Assembly (NCBI GenBank): GCA_050084515.1 | Contig: CM114273.1 | Location: 2,232,001 to 2,296,000, forward strand | Direction: 5' to 3' | DNA: 64,000 bases | Source of the DNA: Blasia pusilla | Lineage: Eukaryota > Marchantiophyta > Marchantiopsida > Blasiales | In this document: in pieces, positions 1 through 13,495 of the stretch | How positions within the stretch are numbered: the first letter of the stretch is position 1 | Layout: every line of letters begins with the position of its first letter | Position numbers and translations under genes: made by a program | Notes under the pieces: generated by a model | What the model was told of the DNA's origin: nothing | What the model saw: only the letters and a program-made list of their open reading frames with translations | Databases searched by the model: none

Positions 1-178
1 TTTGATCAACCATCTTTTACGCAACTGCTAAGACAGATTCTAGGTCAATCCATACATGCCAAATCCTACATTGTGCCTTTCGTCTGAGGTAGTCATTCCA
101 TGATTTTACACTAGTCCAGAACAAGCTTACAAAAGTCAAAGAGTCATGAAAAGGTAACTAAACAGTTTAACCTCTCAC

Positions 179-3100
179 CAGCTGCACAAAGAGAACTATA
201 AGGCGGGTAATCTGGCGACGATCATCATCACTGCTCAAGCTGTCGAGAGAGTCATGAAGGACCTTTGCAGCTTCAAATACAAAGTGCCGCGTGACAGGAT
301 CTCGCACCTGCTGGTTGGACCTGAATCGAGACACATCGCAAAAATTGAACCCAAAAGTAGAACTCGGCAATCTCAAGAAGAAAGATCTATGCAACTCAGG
401 AAACAAATCTTAGGTTGGCATGGTATAGAAATCTCATGAGAAATAACCAGTATTGATAATATGGCCATATTGAATTCACCTTTGTACCACAATAAATTCA
501 ATTATTCCATTCAATTGACTATCTTCGGCAATCAGTTCACTTTCCAATAGAACCGTAATCTTGATCCACAGGAAAACATATAACACAGAACCAAATTTTC
601 AAAAGACAGAATTTAAGCACATACCTTGAAACACATGATAGAATTCTTTTGTAGACAGAGATTCGTATGTCACCATAGAACATATCCAAAATGTCCACAA
701 AGTGGGGCTGCAATGAAAACATACAAGTCAAACCAGACGTCTGATCAATTTAAACTGTTGTGAGGTTATATGGATCCAGTAACAGAGATTCAGCTCGCCA
801 GCTCAATGAATTCTCAAGCATAGATCACGTAGGTTCAATTCTCACTATTGCCAAAAAACACTTACCAGGAGATGGACACAACTATTCAGGTACATGCTAT
901 AACCACTTATACAAATGGGACAGGAATCCAAATGAAAAATAGCCAAGGAAGCTCTTACAAGGGTTAGCACATGACCAAGGTCAGTGTAATGGGTGACCAG
1001 CTTGAAAACAATGGACTCCAGCGGAACCAAAACTTCATCACTGACTTCAGCCCTTCCCACATGCTTGATAATATCACGCAAAATTACACCAAGTTCAACT
1101 TCCTGACAACACAATTAACATTGTAAAATTATGACAGTGAACCAGGCCCCCTGCAAAATATCCATAGTGAACAAAAAATTTATGGAGATATGAAGATGAG
1201 GCTTGAAGACTGGTCTCAGTTGAATTTTCAACCACATTGAGGCCACGTACCGAACAATTCTGTAGTATGTAATCAACAAATACATCCGCCACCGATAGGT
1301 ACTCTGCTAAAGCCGTATATTTCATAACAACCTACAGGACAAACCATACGAGTCAAAGTTTCAGCTAAAGCGAATGTTTGCTCCAGACTACATATTTGAT
1401 AAGGTGGTGATTGGGGTTCAAGTTGGCATTTATTGTCCTCTAAAGATTGCTAAACCTTAATGACCCTCAACCAAAAGATCAAGATAAATTCCAGCCGTTT
1501 GAAAAATCACAGCAACCATTCCGAGAGCAAGTCATTATTTTCTCTACAAAAGAATCCAAGATTGAGATAGAAATATAAGAGAACATGCTAGACATTGAGT
1601 TGAAGTTCCAAACCGCTTCTGGCCTAATCTTGAAGTAGGTGGATCAAGGGTAGTAAGCTTTGTCAGCCTGATGTTCTAGAAAGTGCTCAGTAAAGTTAGG
1701 CAAACAAAAGTATGGTCATGTTTTTCACTTCTCTCCATTCCACTGCAGGCAGTCAGTTTCGAGTCGAAGAGAACTTTACAGTCCCTCTTATGGGCTATAA
1801 AGAAGAGAAACATCATCCCTTCCAATTTTCTTCTCCAGAATGATTTCTGAAGTTTATTCTTTTCACAGAATCTCCCTTGGGAAAGAAAATGCTTGTAGAG
1901 AGAAAACAGCAGAATGTTCTTTGATTTGTATGACTGACGTCAAAGAAATAATCAAGACCCTACTTAACAGAGCCAATTTACAATTTCAAAGATCAGAAAA
2001 GCCAACAATCTATCAGAGCCATTGTAAAATTGATTGGATAATTCCAGTGACATTTGGGTAGCTATGTGGTGATGTGAGTCTCCAGATTTAGACTAATTTT
2101 ACAAGGTCAGTGTCTCTTCACCCCGTTACGATCAAGACTCCCGAAGGTCACACATCCTTACCCTCCAGATGTCATTCAACACAGTCAAGCGAAATTCTCG
2201 AGGAGGACTGCACTCGCAAAGCTTTGATCCCAGCAACCGGTAATTCAAATGCTGAGGCAGCCAAAACAACACAATAGTAAACTGTCAAAAATACTAATCA
2301 CAGAAACTAGTAGTAGTTGAGAAAATTTCTGTAGCCATAGATTCACAGCTTTTCAGAACTTTCAACAGAACAGGGAAATGCCTCCACAGTGTTGAAATTT
2401 GTTAATATCTAGTTTAGTCATGCCCTAAAAGTAGTTCGTCAAATACTATCTTAGCTATCTTAGTTGGAGATAACTTAGAGCTCCTCTATCTTCTTAGGGT
2501 AATCTCGAATTAGGGCTAGCCACCATCAGATATTTACGGTATGGATCTGTTCAAGAAGATCTAAGTGCTAGAAATGCTCACCCTCATGTATATATTGTCT
2601 CTGCTTAGAGTCAGAAGGGAATTCTCCAGTATGCACAGCTTTTAGTGAGGACTCCTGAGGCTCTTAGTGTGTCATGCAGCACTGGCCCTGCTGCAGGGTG
2701 ATCTGAGACTGTACTCATTAAGTAGTGCCTGTCGTAGCCTTGCGACCATAGACCCCGCGCCCTGGTTGGACGGTGCTTGAGACTGGCAGGGTGATCTGAG
2801 AGAAGGACAAGGAGATTGAGACTAAGTTCTGTGCTTGCTAGAGCCTCACTGGAAGGCAGGTCGTTTTGTCTAGATAGCTGATGGAGATTGTTTGTGCTCA
2901 GTGATGTGAGCCATGTGTGATCTCTGACCTGGTGACATGTGAGGATCTGTGTTGTGAGTGAAAGGTGTGACTGTGTAGAATCCCTCTTAGTAACTGACAG
3001 ATAATAAGGAGAGTCACATCATGGTAGGGCTCTGATTTGGCAATAGAGTTAGGAACTGATTTGCTGATTGTATACAAGCTGAAATCATGGATGGTTTAGC

Positions 3101-6100
3101 TGATGCTAGTTCTGACTTTGTACAAGGAGATACTTCTGCTGGACAATCTTTTTCACACACAGCACATGGGTTCCAACCGTTTTCTACAAAATGCACATTC
3201 TAAATAGTGAGGACTTTGACTACCAAAGCAAGAGGATAGAAGATCTGTACTGCCTGGTCATTCACATTGAAAAGTAATATATTCTTACTATCCCAACAAC
3301 TTCACCTGACCTATCCAAGAGCACAGGAGAAGCAGTACTTGCCTGGGGCATTGAAAGGTCTGTTGAACTTCGGACAATCCTTGAAATATTCAAAGCATCA
3401 TTTCCAACAAATGTTGCAGGTAGATTCTTGAGCAGATAATGAACCACAACTGAAACTGGAGCCAAACCTCCCTGCGATGAATTGAGGTCCTTAACAGAAC
3501 TATCCACCTGAAATTCTCCAAAGGTTTGTAGGAACCTAGCCATTTCATCCTTCACCAACATTCCAAGTGTTGAATCAGTCCAATTTGTTGACTTCTTACT
3601 CTCCATTCATTTGAGACAAATCTTTCCTTGAAGAGAGTAAGATACATCATTACTGCACTATCTAGCTCTTTCTGAGAAAATAAGACTCACATACCCCATT
3701 GTCGTACAGAGTGTAAAACAAATACTCATTGCTGACCTGATTTGCATGATTGAATATGCACTGCATGATCCACTCAAAAACTGGTTCCACCAACAAAATG
3801 TACAGGCGGTGATCCACTCCTGCTTTTGAGTGCTTGAGATCAAACTCCCCAGCTAACACTCTCCGAAATAGGACCAAATAATCCTGAAGGCCATTACAAA
3901 GACAGCCTGCAGGCAAAAACAATGGATTTGGCAACCACCAAGGGAACCTGCATTTACCTTTGCAACACATTGTGTGCATTTCATGTGACCCTTTCCCATA
4001 ACATAGCCGCAACTCCCGTTTGTATTCTTAACGCCTTGATAGGCCCAAACTTTGGCAGGTATGTGACCAAGAAGGTTTTGCCAAATTCTATCAACCATGA
4101 CTGCATCTGAGATCTTCTTGGAGATTTACAACTTACTGCCTTGAGTCAGTTTAAATCTAAACTAAACTATTCACAGAAAGAGAGAGAACGACCTTGGGGG
4201 CTCCGAGGAATTGACGATGGCAGAGGCAGTCCCAGAGAGTTGATAAATTCCCCATACTTCTTCAGTTCATCAAAGGGACCTAGACCACTGGATAAATGAG
4301 AGGCCAAAGCAGACAACCAGAAACAAGAAAGAATGCAGAGCATGATAAACAAGTGATGACCAAGCAGTGCCCATGCTGAGTGATGTACAAATATGAAGTA
4401 AGAGAGCAACATAAGAAATCTCAGTGAAATGCAATGCGGTCCTTCCAACAACAAGAAAAAGCACAAGAAGCTTCACAAACCATGCAAGTGAAATGAAACT
4501 AGATCAACGACTGAGCTTTCTTCATTTGTGGCAAACTTCATACCCTTCTCTAATGGCACCAAAGCTTGTAATCTGCGAGCCAAGTAAAGATGAGCATAAG
4601 CAGATGCCAGAGGATCAGATAAGCCCCTCAACATCATTGTGAGACGCTGGAATGTTGACATAGGAGGATCTCTCTCTAGGAATTGCATGCAACGCAAGAT
4701 TGCAAGTTCCAGATATCTGCAACCAAGCACAGACACATGCTTAGAAGGTCAACTGCATTCGTTAACAGAAAAAGACAGATTGCAGCTTGATGACTTCATC
4801 TAGGCTCAATTCTTAACCAAAAATGTTGGCTTCTGGAAGCAACACATAAGTTTTATAGAAGGTGACAAAGGCATGCAGACAAAAGTATCACAAAACATTG
4901 CATACCATTGTTTAGTGTATATGGTCTACATCCAGGATAAATCAACACATACAGGCTATACATTTCCTCAAGGCCAGAGTGAGAGAAAAAGAGACTGACA
5001 TGCGAGGAAGGAGTTCTCTGATGGACCCAATCTTGTAAAACCAATTGTAGCAAGTATCTCTTGCTTCCTGACGAACATCATCAGATGTAAAGTTCACTGC
5101 AAATAACAGAGAGACTCATCAAACATTTTCCAGTTGCATAGATAACTGTATCAAGAAGAAGGCAGAAACTGACTAAAACTGGATTAAATTTCATAAATCC
5201 ATATTGGGTTTTTCCATTCAATTTGAACTCAAAACATGGAAGTTACCTGGCAGCACAGCAATAACATTGCCCTCTTCATCTGCTTCTGCCTTCTTCTTGA
5301 TACGGTTATATACCAGATTTCCCACAGTGTCCATCACATCAGTCACCAGCACAAATAATGTTGGGTAGAACTGAGGTACTGATGTATCTGACAACAGTCT
5401 GGCCACCTGCCACAAATTAGTGACTGTAAATTGCAAACTGTAAAACTTCATAAGGAAAGTAACAATAAACTCCAAAGCCACACAGTGCTCCAGTTAATTC
5501 TTTGGATGAAGAATTTTATCAGTTGAGCATAAGTGATCCACGGCAATACATACTTTCTTGAGACAAAGTGCCTTCCCCCACTTCTCAGCACAACCTACTA
5601 TATGACATTGATAACAAGTTTCCAGCACTTGACTTGCACATCCTATTAGAAAATAGAGAAAGTAAAAGAGCTGATACAAATTCTGTGTTAAATGATGACC
5701 AGCAAAAAAACTTTTCTTACAATGTCCAGTGATCTGCCCCAAAGATTACCACAATAGATGATATTTAGTTACCTTGATAGAGAGGCGTAGAGCTGCAACC
5801 CGCTCATTACTTAGCCATGCTTGTGAAATCTCCTCATTTAGTTCCCTAAGTCGGGTCACATACTCCTGCTGAGAGATAATTTTTGTTTCTTCTCGTGCTT
5901 CTTTTTCTGGGTCTTCAAGCTCTTCTAAGTGGGCCGCAATGACAGACTTGCCTCGTCCTGTATCAACAAAGTGTGGCAAGTTAAACCAGATGGAGATTCC
6001 AGGAACATTTCCATTTGCTTTTATTAGTAATAGTCAGCCAATTTCCGAAGTCTCCACACTAGGTTGAGTTAATCCTAGTAGAGCAGACACCCTGCTCTGG

Positions 6101-8174
6101 GTGATAAGTTTCTAAGCAGACACTTCACAGATTCCCTGTCTTAACTCTCAAGAACGACCGTCAGAATATAGCACCAATCCTTGCAGGCCCTCTGATATGA
6201 CATACACCTCTGATGCCACCATCATAGTTGTTAGGCCAACAGACCTTACCCTGCAGTTTCTTACTGACCCATAAGGATGAGTAGTATGGTACTGGCTTAC
6301 CCTCCAACTTGACTTAAGCCATGCCGCTCTCTAAGTGACTCACAAGGAAGAGTTATAGAGTGTTGGCTTATCCTTCCACTCGCTGGACATGCTGACACTT
6401 GGGGTGTCTTTGTCTGTAGCTTAGGTCCATACAAGACTACCAGAAGAAATTAATCTCCTGCTCAGAGAGTACAAAAGCATACACTTGTTTATCAGCTTAC
6501 TTTTCCCTGTAGTTCCGACAATCCAGACTACAAATCCAGTTATCACATTAAAGATCCCAACAATCTTTAAGAGATCATCGATGGTTCCATTACTTCCCTA
6601 GACAGGAACAAAAAAAATCTGAACTTGCAGGAGCATGAACTCACTTCATTACCATGAACCAAGCATAGAATAGACAGCACAATTGCATTCCCCTAGAATG
6701 CAACCAGGTGGGACAAATGCGAGCACTGGCTCAATCAAAGTAATCATAGCTCCTGATGTAAGTAGCTTCCTGCATCTCTCATTCTAAACTGTGCAGACCA
6801 CAGCTCTGCGGACACTTATTTATGAGTTTAGCCAGTGAAGATTGTCATAAATTTAGAATGCAAACAGAAATGTCCTCCCCATGACTATCACACATCCTAA
6901 GTGGAATAAGTAGGGATTGATGAAGTTAATTTATCACCTTTTGGTTCTTTTGATAAAATATCGAAGGTCTGCTCGCAAGATCCGATAAAGAGTCAGTCCC
7001 GAGAAAAACCACAGATCTTTCCAACAATGGCTAAATATCCTCGAGCCACTAGTAAAGCACAACACTGCAACATGCTGCAATATAAGCAAAGATTCCAAAC
7101 GTTTATTCACAGTTGCAGGCTTTCATTTATCAGCATACTTATGATTGGTATCCATACAACACAAAGGGCACAAACTGGCACGAGCAATCTTCAGGTACTC
7201 ACAGCTGAAACTGTTATGGTGCCTGTAGAAGCGAATCTTTGCATTATAGACAACTTGTAAGCATCCCACTCAGCTGCAGCAGCATCTGCACGCTCATCTG
7301 CTGCACTCCTAGTTATCCGCCGAGATGGCCTTGGCATAAAGGTCAATGGGTCCTCCATTGTAAGCGGATCTTGCACAAATGATCCCCGAAGAGGATCATC
7401 AAAAGACATATCCTTTTCTTCATCCTGTAAGGTGCATACAATGTGAGAAGGGATCATATCATTTTTGGGCTCTAACCTTGATGGAGAAAAACAACATTCT
7501 CTCTGGACACGAAATTCCAGCACACTGAATCCATCACTTCTAACTAGGTTTGGATGTTTCAAAATTAGCTGGCTCGAGGCACTCGATACGAACATCCCAG
7601 TCTAATACAAAGTACAACCTCAGCAATAAGATAAGCCACAATCAGGTGGAATTGGATTCTACCTGGAATTCGATTTTTCTACATATACTTGCTGACAGAT
7701 AAGAAAATGTCTTCAAATACTGAGGATTTGAAGACATATGTTCAACAAAATAAATTGATCTCCGAAACTTTGTGAAACGAAAATGTCGTACTCAAAAGCT
7801 ACTCGTTTATTGTCATACCTTCCTTCCTAATTATCCACAATCCACATCCGGATTGAAGTTGAAGCCCTTAGCTCAAAATAATCGACCGGGATCACGTTGA
7901 TGAAACCACCATCGAATTCAGGCCAACTAGAATCTCATGCTCATGAAAGACAATTGGTATCGATGAGCTTACGTACCTCGGAGCGACCAAACTTCCGCCC
8001 TACAGAAATTTTCCGGGTACCAGGAAATCCTCTCTCTCCGATAATTCGACCAAACGGAGAAACCTTGTCACCACTATTAGCAGCCACCGTTTTCAGAGGA
8101 TTGTGCGTTGTAGGTTTGCGATGAAGAACCAGCGGAGCACACTCTCGCTCGTAATGCCTCACCCGAATCCCCAT
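179..8174 (-). CDS. VPS35L: VPS35-like protein (VPS35L, retriever complex), 3' end outside window
   Basis: Family knowledge: VPS35L is the long scaffold subunit of retriever, which recycles cargo from endosomes. Exons read on the minus strand, with splice sites I could place: 7977-8174, 7203-7424, 6501-6597, 5773-5957, 5247-5406, 5000-5096, 4544-4716, 4193-4279, 3737-3906, 3343-3507, 2162-2251, 1251-1331, 959-1102, 625-707, 179-320. One more exon near 3940-4098 is needed but its ends are unsure; the 5' ends of the 3343 and 4193 exons are also tentative. Reading phase is continuous over most junctions. Recognisable blocks are LSDTSVPQFYPTLFVLVTD, an FEWIMQCI block, VLNDIW and VLHDSLDSLSSDDD, in the order of animal VPS35L. 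The start ATG at 8174 opens a basic N-terminus followed by DPL repeats (exon 2). The gene runs off the left edge. Confidence 0.85.
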
Positions 8175-8520
8175 CCTCCCCGTCCAATAGCAACTCTCAG
8201 CGCTGCTGCTACCAACGCCTCAAACTGCGCATCCACGCTTCATTCGCGCTACCCGCCTGCAAGCGCAGCAAAAGCCGCCTGAGCCCCAGAAACTCAGATC
8301 TGCACAAACAAATCATCGACGATTTGTTTGTGCAGATCTGCCATGAATGACTGCCAAAAGACCGAAAAAATTGCGCTTGATCGGACCTCAACGACCACTC
8401 CGAACCATAGAAGAGGAGAAGAAACAGATCAAATCTTAAGAGCAGTGAAAATGAAAACACAACAATCTCCCATCCTCTCTGAGTGAGAGTGTGAGAGAGC
8501 GAGGGGGTCTTCAATTTCGT
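8175..8520 (-). promoter_or_regulatory. 5' leader and probable promoter of VPS35L
   Basis: The stretch upstream of the VPS35L start codon is pyrimidine-rich in gene orientation near 8480-8515 (runs of CTCTC), as is common near plant transcription starts. It contains a strong hairpin at 8295-8340. No transcription start can be fixed from sequence alone. Confidence 0.45.
8295..8340 (-). repeat. Perfect 20-bp inverted repeat in the VPS35L leader
   Basis: The arms are 8295-8314 (CAGATCTGCACAAACAAATC) and 8321-8340, exact reverse complements, with a 6-nt loop. If transcription starts upstream, the hairpin lies about 120 nt before the start codon and could hinder scanning ribosomes or bind a protein. 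It could equally be a relic of a small inverted-repeat element. Confidence 0.85.
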
Positions 8521-9600
8521 TCTTGCCAGGTATTTGCTACATAGGACACGTGGCCATTTTGTTGCTTAATGGGGGCCTTCAAAGTTCAACTAAATCCAGG
8601 GCATTTCCATCCCACCCCAAGGTGGATTGGCAATGGTACCTACAAGTTGGGAGTTTTCAAATAGATCCTCACTCCTTGTTGTAGGGAGCATGGTACCAAA
8701 ATGGGAAGGAGAAAACCAGTATGCATCCCCGTTTCAGGTTTGGAGATAAGAGGAGTAAAGAAAATGAGGAATAAGGAGAAGCACGGGTGTGACACCGCAT
8801 TCACAAAGGGAAAAACACATAAGCATTGGTGTAACACGACAGAGAAATTAATTGACACGGAGGAGTGAGTTTGTTTTTATCAAATCCACATCCACGGTTA
8901 AAGGAGAACCAAGGAGAACCCATCCTCGGTTGAATATTATTTGCACGAGAACTTTCATTCTCTTGCCTCTTCACTCCGAATCCACTCCCCCAAACCTGCA
9001 CTAAAAGTATATGTGGCATCAGGAGAAAGCAAAGAAGATATTACTGACTAGAAGTAGGGGCTGTAAAAACCAGTGTGCGGCCCATGAGAGGGGTGGGGAA
9101 ATAATATTACTAAAGTACTAAACACGTGTTAAGTACACTTGGATAGTGTCAATGACGAGGAAAAAAAAGATGGGTATCACATGAATAGTTCAAAGTGGAT
9201 CATTTGTGTAGTTGGTTACTATTATTATTATGTACAATACTCTAAGATTTTCAAAGTATGCACTCTCACTTTTCCTTCATGGTTTAGTGGATGTGTTGTT
9301 TGACTGGGTTTTACAATAATATAGGTTCAAGGTGAGTCTCTTGCTTAGAAGTGATCAAGGGATGTCTGGACGGTTGAGAAAGCGATGACACTCCTTACAC
9401 CTTTGAGAGAATCCTTTAGAAGAAGTAATGATCATGCTCGTGCATAATGGTAATCCCCTTCAACACCAAAGGATGGTCAAAAGTTTACAAAACTTGCTGT
9501 CACATCTTAGTTTGACGTAGGTAGAGTTCTATCACGTCGACGGCAGGCTATTCGGGTGTAACTTTGTCCCAAGATGTCGGATGAGGTTGGCAAAAAGTCT
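8521..9600. other. Intergenic, nothing recognised
   Basis: I see no protein-family motif, RNA gene or clear repeat end. Base composition is mixed, with short AT runs such as the ATTATTATT tract near 9228. Confidence 0.5.
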
Positions 9601-10235
9601 ATAGTGTCGGGATCATCATTTATGGCAATTTCCCTATTTTGGGTTTAGTCCGTCAGGTTACCGTTGGTAGGGCTATTTTTGGGGGAAGAGCCTTTTGGCT
9701 CTTCCCAAGTGTATAAGAGTGAGGAAGATGCCTTTCCCAAACCATCTTTCTCATGTTGAGCCTTAGGAGCGCTTCTGTTGCATAGATGTGTGTGGGTGTG
9801 TAGGAGTTAGGGTGTTAGCGTCCAGATTCCTTCATAGCAGAGGATGGATGTGGTTTGATATGTCGATGTAGATTCATGAGTGGAGTTTTAGGTCGGATGA
9901 ATGGTTTTTACTACTCATATTTTACATGAGAAAGATGCGAGGGGGTAAGGAATTCTTTGGTTACAGGTAGGCAAGCGATTTGCCTCGGCGGGAAGCCCCT
10001 GGAGACACGCATGTCGCGTTGTGTGATCGTTTTCTATTCATGAGGATGTGCACAAAAGCGTTGGCCGGTTTTCTTCGATTTTGTTGATGCACGATGACAG
10101 AGGACAAAGGAAGTAGCAGAGTGTAGCGGGAAGTGTGGCCTCGGATGTACGCGAGCAAGTGTGTTAGGAAGGAGAGGTGTTGTGTGGTGTGTAGATGTGA
10201 CCAGCGATGTAGGTTGTGTAGCAATGTGTATGCGC
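9600..10235 (+). repeat. Probable degenerate LTR-like repeat
   Basis: The right end (about 10160-10235) closely resembles the tail of the window's gypsy terminal repeats: GTGTATGCGCACGA preceded by a TTGTGTAG-type sequence. Inside are a perfect 10-bp hairpin (9688-9711, GGGAAGAGCC and its complement around TTTT) and a TATAAG-like box near 9715. This fits a decayed LTR of a related element. The left boundary is a guess, and no target duplication was found. Confidence 0.4.
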
Positions 10236-10353
10236 ACGAAATTTATCCACATATCGGAAGGACAATGCCCCTAGGAACCCCGTGAGTCACTCGTAGGAAA
10301 TGTTCTCAAAACCATCAAAAAATATCATGAAAATTCGGTTGATGATAATTTGA

Positions 10354-10390
10354 ACTAGTAAGAATGTCCGCGCGATGCAGCGGCGAAAAA
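10354..10390 (-). other. Candidate Helitron 3' terminus
   Basis: In element orientation a short stem (CCGC/GCGG, extended by GC pairs around a bulge) precedes CTAGT by roughly ten bases, the standard Helitron 3' end. The next base outward is T, as expected for an A/T target. Confidence 0.55.
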
Positions 10391-10719
10391 ATTAACTTGC
10401 AAAAGGACCCCACTTCAATGGGTTCGGAGTTGGACCAAACTTAGAGGATGAAAATCGGTTTTGAAGATAAAGGGAGAACTATGACATCCAATTTTGACAA
10501 AAAAAATTCTTTTCCTCCAAATCAATGGATTTATTGGAAGCCCTACACTATATTTATTTAAATTATTCTTATAATAATCAATCATAAAATAAGTAGAATA
10601 TTCTAATTAGAATAGAGAGAAAGATAAGAAAGTATGCATAACTATCTACTTGTATTTTTTCAATGTAGCACTTCATGATATACAACATTTATAGTATAAG
10701 CTATAACTTTTTTGTTAGA

Positions 10720-13495
10720 TGTTCACTTTCAACCATCATATGAATTGACTTGCTAAAACTTACTCTAGATAAGATAGCATATAATTACCCACGAGAAAAT
10801 ACAAGATTTAACAAGGAAAGACCAACTCTATCTAATGTTCAACCTTCATACTTGTTAATTATCATTGCAAAGGCTGAACAAATAGGAAATTGAAATCATG
10901 GTAAATCAAAAGGTAAACTTGAATCAGATGTTATCAACAAAATGTGTGGAATAAACACTCAACCTCCAACAGTTCTTCTAGTCAAAATAATTGTATCTAT
11001 AACATGTCGACAAAATCCCACAATGACTAAGCAAATGCCTTTGCTCCATGTATATTCTGTAATAGCATAATCCAAGCACCAATCTTCAAAGTTAAAGAAT
11101 GCGGTGATAGGCCCGATGGTAAACATGTATTCAAGAATTCATTTGGATATATAAGCCTCATCCTATCGTCATAAATCGAATCTGGACTTTAATTTGTATG
11201 CTCCTAAAAAAAGAGAAAGAATCATTAGAATCATACACACGACTCATAATAATACCACAAAAATGGTCATTGAATTGAATAAATGTATGATAACTTAATA
11301 AAATTACCTTTCAAAGAATTGCGACATGATTTCGGCATATGTAAAGTCCAGCGTAGTATTCTTTTTTTAAAGAATCGATGTATCCTTCAAGAAGTCAATA
11401 TCATTCCACTTGTCAATATCACGTCCATGGACAATATCTATGAGATTATTATGTCTTGCGCTCTTAACAATCATAGTATTTGGAATTCGTATAAAATCAT
11501 CTCCAAGGTAAGAATGCAATGGTATCAAACCCTTGCCAACCTTCCGTAACCAATTTGAAAATGCTTCTTGCTCATGATGTCCTTGCCCTAAAACAATGTC
11601 TGGAAAAAGAATAATTAATTCTTAATAAGAAATGCATATGATAAGAGAAGCAAAATAGAAGCATTAAACGATGTTACCTTCTAAACACTTCACTCTCATG
11701 TTGGTAGTGAGTTGCGTTACTCTCACATAATACCAAATAAGAGATCTCTTAAGAGTTGCACACACACCAATGGGACAATCCCCATTATGACCAGCAAGAA
11801 GAAGTTGTCGGAAATCACCACCAAACATAAATATCTTGCCTCCAAATGGAAATTCTCACAATCGAGGATCCACCAAATCCATGATGTATTGGAAAATACG
11901 ATTAACAACCTCAAAAGCGTGATGGTGTGTCATAAGAGCTTCATCACATACAATCAATTTTTCATTTTCTATAATGCATGTTAAGTGACTATTAACTGAT
12001 AGGCTAGAAAACACACAACAAACAAAAAAGTAAGCAAACATTGATTTTATAATAAATATGAGTACAAAAAAACACAATATTGAGGAAGTAAAATGCTAGC
12101 AATGTCTTCAACATAGACTTCCTCGCAAGTGGATGATTCAAGTATCTGAATTAGAATCTTAAATCGTGAATGTGTCCTGCACCCTCCTTCCAATAATAAA
12201 GCAGCTATCCCCAAAGATGCAACTGCAAGAGCTATATGACCCTTGCTTCACACTCTACCAAGGAGAAGATTGTATAGAAATATTTTTCCTGTTCCACCAG
12301 AACCATCAATGAAGAAGAACTTTGCTTAAGAAAACCCTAATTAGCAACAAGATATTTAAAAGAAATAAAAGTTAGATGAAAATCTTCCAATAACATAACA
12401 TAAATGAAATGTACTTACAGAAGGTGACGCATCATTTAACACCTTTTCAAAAAGAATATGAACAACATCTCAAATAGGTCGTTTTTCATTATTCAAAGAG
12501 ATCTCTCCTCATTCAACAAGTTCTACCAACATAACATAATCGTAGCCAAGCTCTTCTTCCTCTAAGCGCGAGATCGATAAATCCCAAGCAAAAAAAGTCA
12601 AGTTGAGGCACGTAGGTAAAATCCGCCATACTTTTACCATGATCTTGAAGATGGTAACGGACCTCTAATAAAACAAGATTAATTATTTTCATGTCCAAGG
12701 CAAGATCGGGTATTCCAATTCTATATAAAAAATGATAAAAAGAACTTAAAGCTGAAAAAAATCAATTTAAAACATAACAAAATAGCAAATCTTAATTTAA
12801 AACAAGGCATGCATATTACCTCACGCCTTGGATGTAAAAGGTATTCCGTCAAAGGAACTAAGAAATGGTCCCACACCACACCAGGTATACACGGCATGTT
12901 GTATAAAAGAATGTTAGCAAATAGTAGACGCAAGGAGTGACCAATACGAATTTCAACCGCTTCTTCAAAACAAGAAAAGACCTCCATGTTGTCTTATAAT
13001 AGTCCCAACTGCATAGCTATTTCCTTAAAAGTATGATAGACAACACCATCCATCGTTCTCAAATCTTAATGTGATTTAGCTCCTCTCACATGATGGAGAA
13101 GTAATCGTAACCAATGACACTCTCTTTTGCCAACACAATTTTACAAAAACTAAACTATTAAAAAGAGAGTCATTTTATTACATTAACTGAAACATTTATA
13201 TACAAATCACATCTATATATATCTCGACACAAATAAGAGAAAATTCACAAGGATTAGTCATATATAAACGTCTGATGGGGTATCCACATTCTTTTCTTCG
13301 ATGTGTACGTCAAAACCATCTCTTCTTATTCCAAGAATAATGAAAAGGGAATTCCAAATAAGGTTGTTGTCGAGCCGTAGGATCGCAAATATTGGTTGCA
13401 AACCATTGCATGATAGTGGTCTCTTTATTCCACTAAAGAATATAACCCAATAAATGTCGACCTTGAAAATATACCATTTGGCTATTTGGCAGATG
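10720..13495 (-). pseudogene. Helitron Pif1-family helicase pseudogene
   Basis: Read on the minus strand in several frames with stops. Blocks in order: the VHLPNSQMVYFQG start-of-helicase segment (about 13490); LRLLLHHVRGAK and DGVVYHTFKE (about 13100); SLRLLFANILLYN (about 12910); Walker A region DGSGGTGKIFLY (about 12300), where the usual T after GK is I; the GIAALLLEGG segment; Walker B-like VCDEALM (about 11950); FGGDFRQLL (about 11800); and the C-terminal FPICSAFAMIINK, VFSRG and LSRVSF blocks (10740-10880). Helicases of this kind unwind DNA during rolling-circle transposition. Many stops and frameshifts show it is dead. Intron-like gaps may be insertions or true introns. Confidence 0.85.

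Noticed and set aside
3014-3196. Cys-containing frame as a VPS35L exon
   Set aside because: No match to the family, and the neighbouring exons (3343 and 2251) join in phase without it.
3907-3947. A 41-nt intron in VPS35L that would keep the frame
   Set aside because: Below the usual minimum for plant introns; the exon upstream of 3906 is left uncertain instead.
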